The notes: generated by a model not told the origin, from the letters alone. DNA of 34,936 bases from Rhodococcus aetherivorans (GCF_011058165.1 NZ_JAALEG010000069.1:1-34936); one strand, 5' to 3'; counted from the first letter of the stretch, positions 8,214 to 16,416 are shown. Numbers and translations are program-made.

Positions 8214-8963
8214 ATGACGATTTCTCCCGATTCCCGCGTGGCCGTCGTCACCGGTGCCTCCTCCGGCATCGGCGAGGCCACCGCCCGAACCCTCGCAGCC
8301 CAGGGCTTCCACGTCGTCGTCGGCGCTCGCCGCGTCGACCGGATCGAGAAGCTCGCGGACGAGATCGGGGGCACGGCCCTCGAGCTGGACGTCACGGACG
8401 AGGACTCGGTGACCGCCTTCACGACGGTGCTCCCCCGGGTGGACGTGCTGGTCAACAACGCGGGCGGCGCCAAGGGCATGGCCCCGGTCGCCGAGGCGGA
8501 CCTCGACGACTGGCGCTGGATGTGGGAGACCAACGTCCTCGGCACCCTGCGGATGACGAAGGCCCTGCTGCCGAAGCTCGTCGACTCCGGCGACGGCCTG
8601 ATCGTCACGATCACGTCGGTGGCGGCGTTCCATGCCTACGACAACGGCGCGGGCTACACCTCCGCCAAGCATGCCCAGGCGGTGCTGCACCGCACGCTGC
8701 GCGGTGAGCTGCTCGGCAAGCCGGTGCGCCTGACCGAGATCGCGCCGGGTGCGGTGGAGACCGAGTTCTCCCTCGTGCGGTTCGAGGGGGACGCCGAGCG
8801 CGCCGCCAAGGTGTACGAGGGCATCACACCGCTGGTGGCCGAGGACATCGCGGAGATCGTCGGTTTCGTCGCGTCGCGCCCGCCGCACGTGAACCTGGAC
8901 CAGATCATCGTGCAGCCGCGCGACCAGGCCGGCCCCATGCGCTTCCACCGCACCGCCGAGTAG
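8214..8963 (+). CDS. Short-chain dehydrogenase/reductase (SDR)
   Basis: A 249-residue classical SDR. It has the nucleotide-binding TGASSGIG (13-20), NNAG (81-84), the catalytic Ser135, Tyr148 and Lys152 (YTSAK), and the usual PG motif after the active site. The family oxidises or reduces alcohols and carbonyls with NAD(P)(H); the substrate is unknown. Its place next to ROK and convergent with lprQ matches Rv0484c as recalled. The DUF2804 gene follows after six bases, so the two are probably co-transcribed. Confidence 0.88.
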   Translation: MTISPDSRVAVVTGASSGIGEATARTLAAQGFHVVVGARRVDRIEKLADEIGGTALELDVTDEDSVTAFTTVLPRVDVLVNNAGGAKGMAPVAEADLDDWRWMWETNVLGTLRMTKALLPKLVDSGDGLIVTITSVAAFHAYDNGAGYTSAKHAQAVLHRTLRGELLGKPVRLTEIAPGAVETEFSLVRFEGDAERAAKVYEGITPLVAEDIAEIVGFVASRPPHVNLDQIIVQPRDQAGPMRFHRTAE

Positions 8964-8969
8964 GAACCG

Positions 8970-10022
8970 GTGGGCATCGAGAGGGACGCCGGGCAACGCC
9001 GCCTCTCCCCGGGGCCGTTGCTCGACGTGCGGGGCCGTCTCGCCGAAGCCGGCTGGGCCGGCACCGAGGTCCGGGCCTACGACCGGTCCCGGGTCGCGGC
9101 ACCGCGGTGGCGGATCAAGGAGTGGGACTACTACTGCGTGCTCGCCGACGGCGACGACGGCCCGTTCGGTCTCGCGCTGACCGTCGCCGACAACAGCTAC
9201 ATGGGCCTGCTCGGCGTGAGCTGGCTCGACCTGGCCGACCGTGCGGACACCACCGAGAACGCGATGATCCCGTTTCCGCTCGGACGGTTGCGGTTGCCCG
9301 CCTCCGCGGACGCGGGCGATGTGGTGCTCGACCGGCGTGGAATGCGCCTCGAGTTCCGGCACGAGCGCGGCGCCCGGCGGCTGATCGTCCGTCATCCCGG
9401 ATTCGCGGGCGGGCGGGGCCTGTCGGGCGAGGTGGTGCTCACCTCGCCCGGTGCCGAGCGGATGGTCGTCGCGATCCCGTTCCCCGGCGACGAGCGGGCG
9501 TTCTACTACAACCAGAAGATCCCCGGCCTCACCGCCGCCGGCACCATCACGGTCGGCGGCCGCGAGCGCACCTTCGACCCGGCCTCCGCGTTCGGGGTGT
9601 TCGACTGGGGCCGGGGCGTGTGGACGTACGACAACACCTGGTTCTGGGCGTCCGCATCGGGACGGCACGAGGGGCGTCCCTTCGGGTTCACCGTCGGCCA
9701 CGGCTTCGGCGACACCGCCGCCGGAAGCGAGAACATGCTCCTGCTCGACGGCGTGGCGCACAAGCTGGACCGGGTGCGGTTCCATCTGCCTCACGGCACC
9801 TACGACGGCGCGCCGTGGCGGTTCTCGAGCAACGACGGCCGGTTCGAGATGGGGTTCGAGCCGATCCTCGACCGCGCCGCCGACGTGAACGCCCTCGTCC
9901 TGCGCTCGACGCAGCATCAGGTCTTCGGCCGGTTCACCGGCCACGTCACGCTCGACGACGGTGCCCGGCTCGAGGTGCGCGAGCTTCTCGGATTCGCCGA
10001 GAAGGTGCGCAACCGCTGGTAG
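8970..10022 (+). CDS. DUF2804 domain protein
   Basis: A 350-residue protein recognised as DUF2804 by its central motif FGVFDWGRGVWTYDNTWFWAS and the flanking IPFPGDERAFYYNQKI. It is beta-rich, without a signal peptide or membrane segment. The function is unknown. The motif (acidic residue, WGRG, aromatic-rich WFWAS) resembles the AEKNWG / WWWGQ motif of the tocopherol-cyclase-like protein at 4395-5429, suggesting a shared lipocalin-like fold; this is inference. The GTG start lies six bases after the SDR stop without an obvious ribosome site, which favours coupled translation. Confidence 0.8.
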   Translation: MGIERDAGQRRLSPGPLLDVRGRLAEAGWAGTEVRAYDRSRVAAPRWRIKEWDYYCVLADGDDGPFGLALTVADNSYMGLLGVSWLDLADRADTTENAMIPFPLGRLRLPASADAGDVVLDRRGMRLEFRHERGARRLIVRHPGFAGGRGLSGEVVLTSPGAERMVVAIPFPGDERAFYYNQKIPGLTAAGTITVGGRERTFDPASAFGVFDWGRGVWTYDNTWFWASASGRHEGRPFGFTVGHGFGDTAAGSENMLLLDGVAHKLDRVRFHLPHGTYDGAPWRFSSNDGRFEMGFEPILDRAADVNALVLRSTQHQVFGRFTGHVTLDDGARLEVRELLGFAEKVRNRW

Positions 10023-10032
10023 TGCGCCTTGC

Positions 10033-11208
10033 CTACAGCGCGGACATCGACTGCCAGGTGGGCCAGTCGATCGCCCAGTCGTACAGGTCGCCGTCCGCGG
10101 CGGACAGCTCGATCGACGTTCCGGACACCTCGACCGGGTCGCCGTACATCGCCGTCGCGAAGTACTCCTGGGCGTCCCCGAGCGAGAGGTTGATGCAGCC
10201 GTTGGTGACGTTGGTCGCCCCCTGCTGGCCGAGGGTCGCGGGGTTGGCGTGGATGAACTCGCCGTTGTTGGAGATCCGCACCGCCCAGCGTTCCCGCACG
10301 TTCTCGTAGTACGGCGGGTTGGACATCAGGAAGTCCTCGTGCTTCTCGGTGACCACGTGGACGCCGCTGCGGGTGACGTTGCGGGCTTCGTTGCCCTGCC
10401 CGTAGCTCACCGGGATGTCCATGATCGTCACTCCGTCGCGCACCACCTGCATGCGGTGCGACGTGGCGTCGGCCACGACGACCTGGCTCCGGCCGACGGT
10501 GAAGTCGAGGGTGAGGTCCTCCGCCCCGTAGGCGCCGTCGCCGTAGTCGAGGCCGTAGAGCCGCGCGTCGAGGTGCACCGCCGTGCCCGGCGTCCAGTAC
10601 TGCTGCGGGCGCCAGTGCGCGCGGGCACCGCCGTTGTCGTCGGGCAGCCACGCCCAGCTGCCGACGGTCGGCGGGTCGGTGCCGACCACCATGGCCTTCT
10701 CGACGGCGGCCTTGTCGGTGATCGGGCCGTCGAACTGGACGATGATCGGGGCGGCGATCCCGACCGGCTGCGCGTCGGCGATGTTCAGGTTCGCGGAGAC
10801 GACCCGGTCGGGGTCGACGGTGTCGAAGCTGCCCTCGACGGCCACGGCCTCGCCGTCGGAGCCGACGGCCGTGCCGGACCAGCGGTAGGTCGCGCCGTAG
10901 CCGAGCGGTTCGGCGACGGTGTAGCTGCGGCGGTCGGCGGCGAGGGCGCCACGCACGACGGTGCTCGTTCCGACGTTCGTGAGGGCGACGTCGGTGAGCT
11001 CGCCGTCGGTGACCGAGACGCGGATCGGGGTGGTGGGGTTCACGTCGGTGGCGCCGTCGGCGGGGTCGGTGACGATCGACACCACGGGCGCGGTGCCGGC
11101 GGGAACCGCGCTCCCGCCGGGGCCCGACGAGCACGCCGCGAGCACCGCGACGAGTGCGAGCAGCCCGAACCACAACAACCGACGACTTCGTTCACCCAGG
11201 TGGAGCAC
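10033..11208 (-). CDS. lprQ: L,D-transpeptidase lipoprotein, LprQ/LdtMt5-type
   Basis: A 391-residue exported lipoprotein: basic N-terminus, hydrophobic core, lipobox LAAC (Cys26), two Ig-like domains, then a YkuD catalytic domain. YkuD makes 3-3 crosslinks in peptidoglycan. His320 lies 18 residues before the catalytic Cys338 in TNGCINLS. The usual motif is (S/T)HGCxN; here Asn336 replaces the His directly before Gly-Cys, as I recall for LdtMt5. A C-terminal stretch rich in Trp and Asp follows the domain. The GTG start is preceded by a -10 element seven bases upstream, with no Shine-Dalgarno. murB lies upstream on the same strand, as in M. tuberculosis. Confidence 0.9.
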   Translation of the reverse strand: MLHLGERSRRLLWFGLLALVAVLAACSSGPGGSAVPAGTAPVVSIVTDPADGATDVNPTTPIRVSVTDGELTDVALTNVGTSTVVRGALAADRRSYTVAEPLGYGATYRWSGTAVGSDGEAVAVEGSFDTVDPDRVVSANLNIADAQPVGIAAPIIVQFDGPITDKAAVEKAMVVGTDPPTVGSWAWLPDDNGGARAHWRPQQYWTPGTAVHLDARLYGLDYGDGAYGAEDLTLDFTVGRSQVVVADATSHRMQVVRDGVTIMDIPVSYGQGNEARNVTRSGVHVVTEKHEDFLMSNPPYYENVRERWAVRISNNGEFIHANPATLGQQGATNVTNGCINLSLGDAQEYFATAMYGDPVEVSGTSIELSAADGDLYDWAIDWPTWQSMSAL

Positions 11209-11215
11209 TCCGACG

Positions 11216-11221
11216 AGGGTA
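11216..11221 (-). promoter_or_regulatory. -10 element of lprQ, leaderless layout
   Basis: TACCCT (11221-11216 on the minus strand) lies seven bases before the GTG at 11208, inside the 66-base murB-lprQ gap. lprQ may therefore have its own promoter as well as readthrough from murB. Confidence 0.45.
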
Positions 11222-11274
11222 CGCCCGCCGCGCGGTCGCGTCGCAGCGCGGCGGCAGGTCCGGCAGACCGGCTC

Positions 11275-12369
11275 TCAGATGAAGCAACCCACGGTGACCG
11301 GCTCCGGCTCGAGCCGCACACCGAACGCGTCCTGCACGCCGTCGCGCACCTCCCGCGCGAGGGCCACCAGATCGGCGGTGGTCGCGGTGCCGCGGTTGGT
11401 GAGCGCGAGGGTGTGCTTGGTGGACAGCCGCACCGGCGCGCCGGGGCCGGGGAAGCCCTTGCCGAACCCGGCCCGCTCGATCAGCCATCCCGCGGAGAGC
11501 TTGGTGCCGCCACCGGCGGGGAACCGCGGGATCCGCACGTCGGGCCCGACGCGTTCCTCGACGGCCGCGAGCACGCGGGGCAGCTCGTCCTCGGCGAGCA
11601 CGGGGTTGGTGAAGAACGATCCGGCGCTCCAGGTGTCGGGGTCGTCCGGGTCGAGCACCATGCCCTTGCCCCGGCGCAGGGCGAGCACCTGCTCTCGGAC
11701 CTCCGCGGCCGGGCGTCGCTCGCCCTCCTCGGCGTGCAGGGCCGACGCCAGCTCCCGGTAGCCGATGGGGGCGCTGGCCCCGTCCGGCCGCACGGCCAGG
11801 TCGACCTCGAGGACCAGGGCGTCGTCGGAGTGCTTGAGGACACTGGTGCGGTACCCGAGCCCGAGGTCCTCGGGGCCGATCCACCGGACGTCGCCGCTGG
11901 TGCGGTCGAGCAGCCGCACGGCCCTCAGAATCGACCCGACCTCGACGCCGTAGGCGCCGACGTTCTGTACCGGGGTCGCACCCGTGGAGCCGGGGATGCC
12001 GGACAGGCATTCGAGCCCGCCGAGGCCCGCCTTCACGGTCAGGGCGACGACGTCGTCCCACCCGGCGCCGGCCTCGGCGCGCACGGTGTCCTCCCCCGGC
12101 TCGATCCCGGTGGTCGCGATGCGCACGACCACACCGTCGAACCCGCCGTCGCCGATCACCAGGTTGGAGCCGCCGGCCAGGACGAGGGTGGGGACGCGTG
12201 CCGCGTCGAGCAGGCGGACGACCTCGACGAGGGTGTCGGTGGTGGTGCACTCGGCGAGCAGCCGGGCCGGACCGCCGAGCCGCAGCGTGGTCAGCGTCGA
12301 CAGCGGCACGTCCTCGGACACGGCGGCGCCCGCCTCGACGAGTTGGGCCCCAATACGCGGATCAGACAC
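11275..12369 (-). CDS. murB: UDP-N-acetylenolpyruvoylglucosamine reductase
   Basis: Makes UDP-MurNAc from the enolpyruvyl sugar with NADPH and FAD, the second committed step of peptidoglycan synthesis. FAD-binding signatures are LAGGSNLVIGDGGFDG and GLECLSGIPGSTGATPVQNVGAYG. The catalytic-base region GSFFTNP, the YRTS Arg motif and a C-terminal Glu (LEPEP) are present, so the active site is complete. With 364 residues it is the long (type I) form. I chose GTG 12369 because TACCGT lies six bases upstream, giving a leaderless start; TTG at 12375 is the longer option. lprQ is downstream in the same direction, a wall-synthesis pair. Confidence 0.94.
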   Translation of the reverse strand: MSDPRIGAQLVEAGAAVSEDVPLSTLTTLRLGGPARLLAECTTTDTLVEVVRLLDAARVPTLVLAGGSNLVIGDGGFDGVVVRIATTGIEPGEDTVRAEAGAGWDDVVALTVKAGLGGLECLSGIPGSTGATPVQNVGAYGVEVGSILRAVRLLDRTSGDVRWIGPEDLGLGYRTSVLKHSDDALVLEVDLAVRPDGASAPIGYRELASALHAEEGERRPAAEVREQVLALRRGKGMVLDPDDPDTWSAGSFFTNPVLAEDELPRVLAAVEERVGPDVRIPRFPAGGGTKLSAGWLIERAGFGKGFPGPGAPVRLSTKHTLALTNRGTATTADLVALAREVRDGVQDAFGVRLEPEPVTVGCFI

Positions 12370-12375
12370 CCGCAA

Positions 12376-12385
12376 ACGGTAGCGT
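12376..12385. promoter_or_regulatory. Overlapping divergent -10 elements of murB and DUF2505
   Basis: The ten bases ACGGTAGCGT hold TAGCGT (12380-12385, plus strand), seven bases before the DUF2505 ATG, and TACCGT (12381-12376, minus strand), six bases before the murB GTG. The hexamers share the TA at 12380-12381. Both genes would be leaderless and transcribed from one nearly symmetrical site. Confidence 0.6.
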
Positions 12386-12392
12386 GCCGACC

Positions 12393-12896
12393 ATGGGCAG
12401 CCGCATCGACCATTACTCGCACTACGCGTTCCCCGTCGCCACGGTGCACGCGGCGCTCGTCGACGAGAACTACTGGCGGAGCCGCCTGGCGGAGATCGGT
12501 GGGCCGGGCGCGACGCTCGAGGACGTGCGCACCGGTGACGGGACGATCGACCTGCACATGACCCAGTCCATCCCGGCCGAGCACCTGCCGAGCTTCGTCA
12601 CCAACTTCCATCCCGGCGACCTGGTCATCCATCGGCACGAGTCGTGGCAACCGGTGACCGGGGACCGCGCGACGGGCCGCTTCTCCGCGCACGTGGACGG
12701 GCTGCCGGGGAAGGTGGACGGAACCTCCACGATGGCGCCGGACGGCGCGGGCACCATCGTCGAGATCGACGGCGAGGCCGAGGTGCGGATCCCGTTCCTC
12801 GGCGGCAAGATCGAAGGCATCATCGTCGAGCAGATCGTCGAACTGTTCGACGTGGAGCGCACCTTCACCGCGAAGTGGCTGTCCGAACCGCACTGA
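12393..12896 (+). CDS. DUF2505 domain protein (Rv0481c-like)
   Basis: A 167-residue DUF2505 protein with the family pattern: aromatic-rich start (HYSHYAFPVATVHAALVDENYW), central strands, and a C-terminal helix after PFLGGKIEGIIVEQIVELF. DUF2505 belongs to the SRPBCC-like folds and has no known activity. The divergent partner of murB is Rv0481c in M. tuberculosis as recalled. The start has no ribosome site but a -10 at seven bases. A second DUF2505 gene follows 64 bases later. Confidence 0.85.
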   Translation: MGSRIDHYSHYAFPVATVHAALVDENYWRSRLAEIGGPGATLEDVRTGDGTIDLHMTQSIPAEHLPSFVTNFHPGDLVIHRHESWQPVTGDRATGRFSAHVDGLPGKVDGTSTMAPDGAGTIVEIDGEAEVRIPFLGGKIEGIIVEQIVELFDVERTFTAKWLSEPH

Positions 12897-12932
12897 CGAG
12901 GCCGTTGCGGGACGGTGACGATTTCCGTCGTT

Positions 12933-12952
12933 CGGTAACGAACCGGTAACCT
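12933..12952 (+). promoter_or_regulatory. Direct repeat and -10 element before the second DUF2505 gene
   Basis: CGGTAAC occurs at 12933-12939 and 12944-12950, 11 bases apart, about one helical turn. The right copy merges into TAACCT (12947-12952), eight bases before the ATG at 12961. This fits a leaderless promoter with an operator over the -10, or two alternative -10 elements. Confidence 0.45.
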
Positions 12953-12960
12953 CGCGTGTC

Positions 12961-13467
12961 ATGGCCCGGCGAATCGACTACTCCGCCCGCTATCCGTACA
13001 GCCCGGAGCAGGTGTACGAGGCGCTCTCGGACCGCGCGCACTGGGAGGCGCGCATCGTCGAGATGCGCAAGTACTCCGAGAACCACCTCGCGGAGTTCGA
13101 GGTGTCGGACGACGGCATCGACCTGGTACTGCACCACGTCCTGCCGCGCACGGAACTGCCCGAGATCGCCCAGACGGTGATGAAGAAGGACATGGTCATC
13201 ACCCGTAAGGAGACGTACACCCCCTTCGGCGACACCATCACCGGCAGCTACCAGGCCTCGGTCCCCGCGGGTCCCGGCAGCCTCACCGGCACGATGGAAC
13301 TGTTCGCCTCGGACGGCGGCAGCACCCTGCGCACCACCTCGGAGGCCAAGGTCTTCCTGCCGTTCATCGGCGGCAAGCTCGAGCAGCTCATGCTCGTCAA
13401 CCTCGTCGACCTGTTCCGCACCGAGGCGGAGATCACCGCCGGCTGGCTCGCGCGCCGGTTCGGATAG
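12961..13467 (+). CDS. DUF2505 domain protein, second copy
   Basis: A 168-residue paralogue of the preceding protein. It has the same opening (RIDYSARYPYSPEQVYEALSDRAHWEARI) and the same C-terminal block (VFLPFIGGKLEQLMLVNLVDLF), which aligns with IPFLGGKIEGIIVEQIVELF of the first copy. The function is unknown. It is probably leaderless. The methyltransferase gene starts seven bases after its stop. Confidence 0.85.
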   Translation: MARRIDYSARYPYSPEQVYEALSDRAHWEARIVEMRKYSENHLAEFEVSDDGIDLVLHHVLPRTELPEIAQTVMKKDMVITRKETYTPFGDTITGSYQASVPAGPGSLTGTMELFASDGGSTLRTTSEAKVFLPFIGGKLEQLMLVNLVDLFRTEAEITAGWLARRFG

Positions 13468-13473
13468 TCCCCC

Positions 13474-14307
13474 GTGCGCGCCCCGCACCCGGAAGGTGTC
13501 GTCACCCGCGGCACCACGGGCATCAACCGCCTGCGCCGCAGCGACCGCTGGCTGATGCACCACCCCGACGTCGCCCGCGTCCTGCACTCCCGGGACGACG
13601 CGCTCGTCGTCGACCTCGGCTACGGCGCGATGCCGGTGACCACCCTCGAGCTGGCCGCGCGGCTGCGCACGGTGCGTCGCCGCCTCCGGGTGGTGGGTCT
13701 CGAGATCGATCCCGACCGGGTGGTGCCGGGGCGGGACGGCGTGGAGTTCGCCCGCGGGGGCTTCGAGCTGGCCGGGCTCCGGCCGGTGCTGATCCGCGCG
13801 TTCAACGTGCTGCGCCAGTACCCGGAGGAGGCGGTGGCGCCGGCGTGGGATCGGCTGCGGTCCGGGCTCGCGCCCGGCGGGTTGCTGCTCGACGGCACGT
13901 GCGACGAACTGGGCCGGCGGTGCGCGTGGGTGCTGCTCGACGAGCACGGCCCGCGCACGCTCACGCTGGCGTGGAGCCCGTTCCACTCGGACACCCCGTC
14001 GGACCTGGCCGAGCGTCTGCCGAAGGCGCTGATCCACCGCAACGTGCCGGGGGAACGGATCCACGAGCTGCTGCAGGCGGCGGATCGGGCCTGGGCGTCG
14101 GCGGCACCGCACGCGGCGTTCGGACCGCGCGTGCGCTGGCGCGCGACGCTGGACCTGTTGCGCGCCCAGGGCGTGCCGGCGGCATCGCAACGCCGGCGGC
14201 TGCGGGACTGCGTGCTGACCGTGCCGTGGGACTTCGTCGCCCCGACGCAGGCTCAGCCGGCCGCGAGCAGTGCCAGCTCGATGCGGTCCGCGACGGCCGC
14301 GGGCTGA
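13474..14307 (+). CDS. Class I SAM-dependent methyltransferase-like protein
   Basis: A 277-residue protein with a Rossmann-type core. Strand one and the SAM loop read ALVVDLGYGAMPVTTLELA, strand two ends in an acidic residue (VVGLEIDP), and FNVLRQYPEEAV precedes a GGLLLDGTCDE strand. The substrate is unknown. The GTG at 13474 gives an N-terminus with the basic stretch TGINRLRRSDRW; GTG 13498 is an alternative with GGAAGG upstream. It follows the DUF2505 pair closely, so one transcript is likely. Its last 55 bases overlap the convergent AbiEi-like gene, an unusually long tail overlap. Confidence 0.75.
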   Translation: MRAPHPEGVVTRGTTGINRLRRSDRWLMHHPDVARVLHSRDDALVVDLGYGAMPVTTLELAARLRTVRRRLRVVGLEIDPDRVVPGRDGVEFARGGFELAGLRPVLIRAFNVLRQYPEEAVAPAWDRLRSGLAPGGLLLDGTCDELGRRCAWVLLDEHGPRTLTLAWSPFHSDTPSDLAERLPKALIHRNVPGERIHELLQAADRAWASAAPHAAFGPRVRWRATLDLLRAQGVPAASQRRRLRDCVLTVPWDFVAPTQAQPAASSASSMRSATAAG

Positions 14308-14870
14308 TCGGCGACCGCGGCGTGCAGCTGCGCCGAGGTCACCCGCCCGATGGCGATGGCGTCGCCGACGAGTTCGTCGAGGACCTCCTGGGAGACCCCA
14401 CCCGCGGCGAGGTCGACGGCGGTCCGCGCGGGGGTGGTGATGCGGAAGCACCCGACCTGCTCGCAGTCCTGTGCGCGCAGCTGCCGGTGGTGCAGGGCGA
14501 GCCGGTTGCTCGGCACGGTTCTCTGGTCGGCCGTCGACAGGTGCAGGAAGCGGGGTTGCAGGTGCCCCATGCCGTGCAGGTCGGCGGCGCTCTGGTGCGA
14601 GACCACCGCCGCGCCCTCGTACCAGGCGCACCACTGCGCGAACTCGTCGAACTTCGTGTGCGGGCTGTCGCCGAGCCGGAACAGGTCCGATTCGATCCGG
14701 ACCCAGTGCCCGGCCGCGATCCGGCCGACGAAGTCGATCGTGGCGATGCCGTGGGCAATGGCCTGGCGCGCGGTGAAGAAGCCCGCCTGCGCGAGCGCGG
14801 TATGTCGCAGGGCCTCGTCCGGATCCACCCGGCCGGAGGCGTCGTGTTCAGGTTCCGTCCAGCCCGTCAT
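14253..14870 (-). CDS. AbiEi antitoxin-like protein without a toxin partner
   Basis: A 205-residue protein. Its N-terminal winged helix (TALAQAGFFTARQAIAHGI, then HWVRIESDLFRLG) and a C-terminal part with TTPARTAVDLAA resemble the AbiEi antitoxin/regulator family. No AbiEii nucleotidyltransferase toxin lies on either side, so this is probably a solitary DNA-binding relative, common in actinomycetes, not a toxin-antitoxin pair. ATG 14870 is chosen because TACTGT lies six bases upstream, a leaderless layout. A start at 14891 would add seven residues. Confidence 0.72.
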   Translation of the reverse strand: MTGWTEPEHDASGRVDPDEALRHTALAQAGFFTARQAIAHGIATIDFVGRIAAGHWVRIESDLFRLGDSPHTKFDEFAQWCAWYEGAAVVSHQSAADLHGMGHLQPRFLHLSTADQRTVPSNRLALHHRQLRAQDCEQVGCFRITTPARTAVDLAAGGVSQEVLDELVGDAIAIGRVTSAQLHAAVADQPAAVADRIELALLAAG

Positions 14871-14876
14871 GCCGCC

Positions 14877-14882
14877 ACAGTA
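14877..14882 (-). promoter_or_regulatory. -10 element of the AbiEi-like gene
   Basis: TACTGT (14882-14877, minus strand) is six bases before the ATG at 14870. No Shine-Dalgarno or clear -35 was seen. Confidence 0.4.
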
Positions 14883-14973
14883 CCCGAACAACTGTGTCCC
14901 ACCTCACACTTTCTGGTAGTGGGACCGCATCTTCACAGACCTTCCTCAGAGTTCTTCGGAACAATCCCGAACC

Positions 14974-15711
14974 ATGACGAACCGGAAGCGCATCCCCTTC
15001 GCCACCATCGGCATCGCCCTCGCCGTCGCGCTGGTCGCGGTGCTCGTCGGCGCCGAGGTGTACGTCCGCAACCGTGCCACCAACTGCCTCGCGCAGTCGT
15101 TCGAGAGCGAACTCGGCACGAACGTCGACGTGGATCTCGGGTGGAAGCCGGTGCTGCTCTCGCTCGTGGACAAGCAGGTCTCGTCCGTCACGCTCGACAG
15201 CGACGACACGGCGTTCGGCCCCGCCCAGGAGATGCAGGTGCACGCCGTGGTCCGCGACGTGGATCTGCGGGAGAGCGCCGCCGGGGCCGGGACCATCGGC
15301 AGCTCGAGCGCCGACGTGGTGTGGCCGTCGTCGGGCATCCTCGCGACGGTGCAGACCCTGCCGCTCGGCTCGCTGATCACCGACGTCACCCCGGACGCGA
15401 ACGCCGGCACCCTCCGCTTCACCGTGGGCGGCGCGGACCTGGTGGAGCTGACCGTGCGGCCGGAGGCCCGGAACGGGGCGATCGCCGTCGAGACGGTGGA
15501 CGCGTCGCTGTTCGGCATCGGGTTGCCCACGGCACTGGTCGACGGCATCGTCCAGATCCTCACCGAGAGCCTGCAGCAGTACCCGCTGGACATGCAGGCG
15601 ACGGCGGTGTCGGTCACCGACTCCGGCATCGCGGTGACGCTCGAGGGCGGCGCCTACACGATGCCGGAGGCCCCGGCCGGACAGCAGTCGCAGAACCAGC
15701 TCGACTGCTGA
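14974..15711 (+). CDS. DUF2993 / LmeA-like lipid-binding protein
   Basis: A 245-residue protein with an N-terminal membrane anchor (about residues 8-29, after MTNRKRIPF). The DUF2993 domain follows: NCLAQSFESELGTNVDVDLGWKP, then repeated amphipathic strands. The family includes mycobacterial LmeA, a periplasmic phospholipid-binding protein involved in lipomannan maturation. Its position convergent to deoC matches Rv0479c as recalled. The tail is polar and ends QNQLDC. No clear ribosome site or -10 was found upstream. Confidence 0.82.
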   Translation: MTNRKRIPFATIGIALAVALVAVLVGAEVYVRNRATNCLAQSFESELGTNVDVDLGWKPVLLSLVDKQVSSVTLDSDDTAFGPAQEMQVHAVVRDVDLRESAAGAGTIGSSSADVVWPSSGILATVQTLPLGSLITDVTPDANAGTLRFTVGGADLVELTVRPEARNGAIAVETVDASLFGIGLPTALVDGIVQILTESLQQYPLDMQATAVSVTDSGIAVTLEGGAYTMPEAPAGQQSQNQLDC

Positions 15712-15746
15712 GGCCGCGGCCCGATACTCGCTGAGGCCGCGGCCCG
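15707..15746. repeat. Two tandem 17-base copies in the DUF2993/deoC gap
   Basis: GCTGAGGCCGCGGCCCG occurs at 15707-15723, where it includes the DUF2993 stop codon, and again at 15730-15746. The period is 23 bases. Each copy contains the palindrome GGCCGCGGCC. The pair fills the convergent gap and may act as a bidirectional terminator or be a recent duplication. Confidence 0.5.
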
Positions 15747-15750
15747 GTGC

Positions 15751-16416
15751 TCACTCCGGCAGGTCGTCGAGCACCGCGCGGGTGCCGGACAGGCCGAGCC
15801 GGGTGGCGCCGGCCTCGATCATGGCCAGCGCCGCCTCGGCCGTGCGGATGCCGCCGCTGGCCTTGACGCCGAGCCGGCCGCCCACCGTCTCGGCCATCAG
15901 CCGCACCGCGTGCACCGACGCACCCCCGGCGGGATGGAACCCGGTGGACGTCTTGACGAAGTTCGCGCCGGCCCGCTCGGCGGACCGGCACGCCTCGACG
16001 ATCGCCTCGTCCGACAGCGCCGCCGACTCGATGATCACCTTGAGCACGGGCTCGAACCCGATCGCCTCCCGGACGGTGAGGATGTCGGCGAGCACGGCGT
16101 TGAAGTCCCCGGCGACGGCCGCTCCGATGTCGATCACCATGTCGATCTCGGCGGCGCCCTGATCCACGGCGAGCCGGGCCTCGGCGCCCTTGATCAGCGA
16201 ATGGTGCTTGCCCGACGGGAAGCCCGCCACGGTGGCGACGACGAGTCCGTCCGCCCGCAGCGGCAGCATCGACGGCGACACGCACACCGACCAGACGCCG
16301 AGCTCGCGGGCCTCGTCGACGAGCGCGCGCACGTCGGCCCCCGACGCCTCGGGCTTGAGCAGGGTGTGGTCGACCATCGCGGCGACCCGGGCACGGGTGA
16401 GGGTGGTCTCCGGCAT
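15751..16416 (-). CDS. deoC: Deoxyribose-phosphate aldolase
   Basis: Splits 2-deoxyribose-5-phosphate into glyceraldehyde-3-phosphate and acetaldehyde in deoxynucleoside catabolism. The 221-residue TIM barrel carries the class I aldolase residues: Schiff-base Lys155 in FVKTSTGF, Lys185 in GVKASGGIR, and acidic residues in [18 protein letters not shown] near the start is also typical. ATG 16416 gives the standard N-terminus; GGAAAG about eight bases upstream may serve as ribosome site. It is the last conserved member of block one before the 14-kb insert. Confidence 0.94.
   Translation of the reverse strand: MPETTLTRARVAAMVDHTLLKPEASGADVRALVDEARELGVWSVCVSPSMLPLRADGLVVATVAGFPSGKHHSLIKGAEARLAVDQGAAEIDMVIDIGAAVAGDFNAVLADILTVREAIGFEPVLKVIIESAALSDEAIVEACRSAERAGANFVKTSTGFHPAGGASVHAVRLMAETVGGRLGVKASGGIRTAEAALAMIEAGATRLGLSGTRAVLDDLPE

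Noticed and set aside
14253-14870. AbiE type IV toxin-antitoxin system
   Set aside because: Only an AbiEi-like protein is present. The neighbours are a methyltransferase and an LmeA-like protein, not an AbiEii toxin.
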